From Nitrososphaerota archaeon (lineage in GTDB: Archaea; Thermoproteota; Nitrososphaeria; Nitrososphaerales; UBA183), in NCBI GenBank assembly GCA_027386095.1, contig DAHXUN010000005.1, positions 22,909 to 86,908 on the forward strand: a stretch of 64,000 nt of DNA, written 5' to 3'. How positions within the stretch are numbered: position 1 is the first letter of the stretch; each line of letters begins with the position of its first letter. The position numbers and the translations under genes were made by a program. Below are positions 61,014-64,000 of this stretch, piece after piece. The notes under the pieces were generated by a model. That model saw only the letters and a program-made list of their open reading frames with translations. It was not told the DNA's origin and did not search any database.

Positions 61014-61469
61014 TTGCGGCTTCCGGAGAGGGGAGGACGGCCAGGGCTTTCGGAGATCATCGCCACCATTCTGGTCGTCTCCATGACGGTGATTGCAATG
61101 GGGGTTCTCTACAGCTACTTCAACTCGACAGTCTCCAAGGCAGAGACCACCACTCAGGTTCAGGTCAGCGCCAACATTGCGGTTCCGAATGGCCAGGGAC
61201 AGGGCACCATAGCGGTGACGCTCAGGAATTCCGGCTCTGTGGCAGTAACTGGCGTTTCTCTTTCCGGAAGCGTCGTTCCTTCTGGCGTCGTCTGGAATCC
61301 TGCGCCTTCGGCCGTGAATCCCATCCCGCCCGGGGGAGGAACCAGCACAGCAGTCTTCCCAACGAAAATCTCGGTCACCGCCGGAATCAGCTATGCAATC
61401 ATCTTAGTCGCGACCTTCGCCAACGGAGCGACGCAGAGCCAGGTGCTAACGGTCACCGCCACGAGCTGA
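61014..61469 (+). CDS. Archaeal type IV pilin
   Basis: A 151-residue protein with basic leader RLPERGGRPG, then LSEIIATILVVSMTVIAMGV, the signature of the archaeal type IV pilin N-terminal domain, then a Thr/Val/Ser-rich beta domain of the CARDB-like kind (TIAVTLRNSGSVAVTGVSLS). It would be processed by the prepilin peptidase after GRPG. TTG start ~30 bp from CGTTATAGC (60977-60985). It converges with the secretion ATPase, which probably assembles it. Confidence 0.8.
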   Translation: MRLPERGGRPGLSEIIATILVVSMTVIAMGVLYSYFNSTVSKAETTTQVQVSANIAVPNGQGQGTIAVTLRNSGSVAVTGVSLSGSVVPSGVVWNPAPSAVNPIPPGGGTSTAVFPTKISVTAGISYAIILVATFANGATQSQVLTVTATS

Positions 61470-61473
61470 CCCT

Positions 61474-63030
61474 TCAGCCGGCTAGACCGTACTTCCGGAT
61501 GTAGAACTTCCTGACAGCCTCCCCGACCTCGCTCAGCGTGAGGAGTTTGTTAGCCACCATCATTTCGATGTAGCTAGCCCTCTCCCCGAGCTCTGTCTCT
61601 AGCTGTTTTTCGTCCCAGCCGAAGAGGCGCATCACCTGCTGGAGCCTCTCGGTCTTCATCCTGACCAGTTCTTCTGGAGCGGCTGGCGAGAACGTGTCAT
61701 CGACCATGTTGTAGGTGAACATCTCCTTCAGGTCGAAGCCTCCCTTCCTCGGGTCAAGTTCGGTTATCGAGAGGACACGTCTTACCACCCGGCCATGCTC
61801 CCTCCTGACCCTGTTCATGACGACGAAGGCCCAGATGAGCATCATGTTGCCCGTGGGCACGAGCATCGGCGGTGCGCTCATCCTGATCATCACGTTCTGG
61901 ACGCTGTCAGAGTGCAGGCTTGTCAGGGCCCCGTGGCCGCTCGCGGCCGAGTTGATCAGGGCTGCGACCTCCTCCCCTCTCACTTCCCCGACAATCACGA
62001 AGTCGGGGGTCAACCTGAGGGAGTGCTTCACCAGGTCTTGCAGGGTGATTTCCAACCCGCTTTGGCCGATGCTGTAGCTGTGCCTCGACGTGAGTTGGTC
62101 CCACACGTCATGGGAGAGCCTGAGCTCAGGATTGTCTTCAATGGTGCAGACGGCGGCATTTGGATTGATCAGGGAGGCAAGCGTGTTCATGAACGTCGTC
62201 TTCCCCGAGCCGGTCGGGCCAACGATAAGCGCGAAACCCCTGGCTTCCAGCATCAGCCAGAGGTAGGCGACCATGAGCGGGGAGACCGTGTTCAGCATGA
62301 CCAGGGCCGTTATCGGCATGGGCTCGGCCGGGAACTTCCTGATGGTGAAGGCGGTCCCGGTCATGGACACGTCGGTGGACCACCTAACGGCGACCCTGTC
62401 ATTGGTGGGGGTCCTGGCGTCCACGATGGGCATCGCGTTGGTGGCCATGGTCCCGCACCTCTGGAGCATCTTCTGGGTCGTTTCCTGGGCGTCCTCCTCG
62501 GTGGGGAAGACGACGTTGGTCCTGATCCATCCCAGCTCGCTGTGGTTCTTGTGGAGGACGACGACGGGCCTCCCGTGGCCCGTGCACTTGATGTCCTCGA
62601 TGTTGAAGTCGTTCATCAGGACGTCGAGCCTCCCGTACCCCTTCAGCTCCCTCTTCACGTAGTACTCGTACTTCTGCAGGGAGCGGGTCACCTCTTCGAG
62701 GAATCCCAGGCTTCTTGCGGCCTCGACCATGTTAGGAATCAGGCGCTTCGAGGGGTCGGCTGCGTCTTCGGGGGAGATGCTCATGAAGAGGTGGTCGAGG
62801 AGGCGGCTCAGCCTCTCCTTCTCTCGCTCGGTCAGGGACGGTTCGACGGCCACGTACCTGCCGACGCCGCCGTCGTTGGCTATGACTACTGTGGCCGGGC
62901 CGACTTCGTATCTCTCGAGCTCCTTTCCCACGACCGCTATCGAGGTGCCCTGCCTGAGCCCGTCGCCCAGCGTGTAGAGGGAGAATCCGGAGAGCGCTCT
63001 CTGAATCGGGTCTTCCTCGCCTGACAACAT
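61474..63030 (-). CDS. Type II/IV secretion ATPase (GspE/VirB11/ArlI-like), element-borne
   Basis: A 518-residue ATPase. The N-terminal ~230 residues include KYEYYVKRELKGYGRLDVLM and IEDIKCTG, typical of archaeal ArlI/PilB-like proteins. Walker A is VGPTGSGKTTFMNTLASLI, the Asp box is CTIEDNPELRL, Walker B is DFVIVGEVRGEE and the His box is ALTSLHSDS. The C-terminal ~100 residues are helical. It powers pilus assembly or DNA transfer. ATG ~22 bp after TTTTAA (63050-63055). Confidence 0.9.
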   Translation of the reverse strand: MLSGEEDPIQRALSGFSLYTLGDGLRQGTSIAVVGKELERYEVGPATVVIANDGGVGRYVAVEPSLTEREKERLSRLLDHLFMSISPEDAADPSKRLIPNMVEAARSLGFLEEVTRSLQKYEYYVKRELKGYGRLDVLMNDFNIEDIKCTGHGRPVVVLHKNHSELGWIRTNVVFPTEEDAQETTQKMLQRCGTMATNAMPIVDARTPTNDRVAVRWSTDVSMTGTAFTIRKFPAEPMPITALVMLNTVSPLMVAYLWLMLEARGFALIVGPTGSGKTTFMNTLASLINPNAAVCTIEDNPELRLSHDVWDQLTSRHSYSIGQSGLEITLQDLVKHSLRLTPDFVIVGEVRGEEVAALINSAASGHGALTSLHSDSVQNVMIRMSAPPMLVPTGNMMLIWAFVVMNRVRREHGRVVRRVLSITELDPRKGGFDLKEMFTYNMVDDTFSPAAPEELVRMKTERLQQVMRLFGWDEKQLETELGERASYIEMMVANKLLTLSEVGEAVRKFYIRKYGLAG

Positions 63031-63081
63031 GAAGCATGGCGGCGGGGAGTTAAAACGGCCAGGGGGAAGGAAGAGAGCCGT

Positions 63082-63279
63082 TCACTTCGTCAGCCCGAGC
63101 CTCCACTTCACGTGGTCGGTCCTGAGTTCCATGGGGACCTCCTTCGCCTCTATCAGCTTCTCCCTCACCATCTCCTCCAGCTCGCCGGGCGTGAAGGCGC
63201 CGAGGTTGGCGCGGATGTGCCTGACGGCCCAGCCGAGCTTCCTGCACAGGTTCTCCGTGCTGCCTAGCTGGGCGTCCAT
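63082..63279 (-). CDS. Small hypothetical helical protein
   Basis: A 65-residue protein (MDAQLGSTENLCRKLGWAVR then HIRANLGAFTPGELEEMVRE), mostly helical. The TTATTAG element at 63301-63307 lies 25 bp before the ATG, supporting expression. It lies just upstream of the secretion ATPase on the same strand but has its own promoter. Not recognised. Confidence 0.55.
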   Translation of the reverse strand: MDAQLGSTENLCRKLGWAVRHIRANLGAFTPGELEEMVREKLIEAKEVPMELRTDHVKWRLGLTK

Positions 63280-63307
63280 CGCAGGACCAGGCTCCTGCGT
63301 CTAATAA

Positions 63308-63543
63308 CGCGAGAATCGTTTCGGGGCTAAAGTGATAGGCCGGAAGGGATTCACCCGGATATTCGTATGGAACCTGTTGGTTGAGGTGCCTGCGCTTCGG
63401 GACCGCGTGCAACCGGAGACATATCTTGCTCAAAAAGGACATGGAGAGAGCTAACGCATCGTGGCCTCTTCATGCCGCATCATACGTGGATCAACACCCT
63501 GCCGACCATCTTCTCATGCTTGCTCTCGTCAAGGAGAAGCGTG
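63308..63543. other. Intergenic region
   Basis: No gene can be supported. One plus-strand frame (63381-63599) has mildly protein-like sequence but overlaps the next gene antisense and has no clear promoter. Confidence 0.4.
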
Positions 63544-63996
63544 TCATGCGAGGTTGTCTAGACGAAGCCTCTCCCCTGGCTTCTCGATGTCGGCGCTGAC
63601 CAAGGGAGCACTTTCAGCGTCATGCCGCTCCACCGTCGACCTCGGCCGCCGAGCCTGCCTGTAGAGCATCTTGTCGACCATGCCCGGCAGGTCGTGGGTG
63701 TCGACGAACACGTCCATTAACACTTTCGAGACCCCCTCCATGGATTTCGCAGCTTCATACATCCGCTCTGGCTCCCCCACGCTGTCGGCGAACAGCATGA
63801 AGAAGACGACTCCTTCGGAGGCTGCGAACCAACAGACGCTCTTCTGCGCGAACTTCTGCGCGATCCTGCTGACCGTCTCCTCTCTGTCCTTCTCCTGCAG
63901 GAAGAAGGAGAACGCGTAGATGATTATCCCCGAGACCCTTTCCAGTCCCCACACTGGGACTGCGAAGTAGGCCCGCGCATCGGCCATCCTGCCCAA
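63544..63996 (-). CDS. Hypothetical soluble protein (possibly cut by the window edge)
   Basis: About 147-150 residues: MADARAYFAVPVWGLERVSG, then IIIYAFSFFLQEKDREETVS, and VCWFAASEGVVFFMLFADS. The alternation of strands and helices could be a ferredoxin-like ligand- or peptide-sensing domain such as RAM/AsnC-ligand, but this is weak. The likely start is ATG 63987; the frame stays open to the window edge, so an N-terminal domain may be missing. Confidence 0.5.
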   Translation of the reverse strand: MGRMADARAYFAVPVWGLERVSGIIIYAFSFFLQEKDREETVSRIAQKFAQKSVCWFAASEGVVFFMLFADSVGEPERMYEAAKSMEGVSKVLMDVFVDTHDLPGMVDKMLYRQARRPRSTVERHDAESAPLVSADIEKPGERLRLDNLA

Positions 63997-64000
63997 CCTG

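Noticed and set aside
63490..63545. Right attachment site resembling the 37590-37610 junction
   Set aside because: Only a short partial match (ATCTTCTC) and no HerA C-terminal sequence follows.
1..64000. CRISPR arrays and insertion sequences
   Set aside because: No regularly spaced identical repeats and no transposase gene were seen; the iteron-like array has short, unevenly spaced units.

Overview
The window is archaeal chromosome from the TACK group, most likely Nitrososphaerota (Thaumarchaeota) or a close relative. The evidence is ESCRT-III/Vps4-type cell-division genes (two CdvB-like proteins and CdvC), Alba, ribosomal protein eL40, two TFB factors, deoxyhypusine synthase and archaeal-type Ile-, Cys- and Asp-tRNA synthetases. 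Base composition is high-GC over most of the window. Many genes have a TATA-like AT patch about 22-30 bp before an ATG, GTG or TTG codon, so leaderless transcripts appear common. Genus-level placement is inference only.

Region 1 (1-31.6 kb) is mainly core genome: a surface protein cut by the window edge, a cation/proton antiporter, eL40, sucCD, alba, a KH/NusA-like protein, aspS with an in-frame TAG, the cdvB-cdvC pair with an intein in the CdvC P-loop, a second cdvB, a phosphoesterase, ileS, a GtrA-like protein, an RNA-processing beta-lactamase-fold nuclease, a glycosidase-like protein, cysS, a zinc ribbon, an MFS transporter, a ferritin-like diiron protein, a tRNA-Cys gene with two predicted introns, an arsR/AHSA1 pair whose second gene has decayed, a proton-pumping pyrophosphatase, deoxyhypusine synthase and a TFB.

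Region 2 (31.5-37.6 kb) is a type IV pilus-like locus. Five small membrane-anchored proteins run leftward. A VirB11/TadA-like ATPase, two TadB/C-like membrane proteins, a short prepilin and a HerA-like ATPase run rightward. The HerA-like gene stops abruptly where a tyrosine integrase gene begins, which marks the left edge of an integrated element.

Region 3 (37.6 kb to at least 63 kb) is accessory. It starts with the integrase, two related mini-proteins and a stretch of hairpins. From 39 to 46.6 kb the DNA is less GC-rich and holds three copies of a 74-bp repeat, small zinc-finger proteins and a Type IIG-like restriction-modification protein. A compact four-gene operon follows (wHTH regulator, membrane protein, RmuC-like protein, UvrD helicase-nuclease), which is a good candidate for an undescribed defence or DNA-processing system. 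Next come an ArdC-like antirestriction protein, a second TFB, an iteron-like array (candidate origin or control region), a HerA/TraG-like ATPase with partner membrane proteins, a SAM methyltransferase, a pilin and a secretion ATPase. Together these resemble an integrative, possibly conjugative, element. The missing half of the interrupted HerA gene was not found, so the right boundary probably lies beyond the window.
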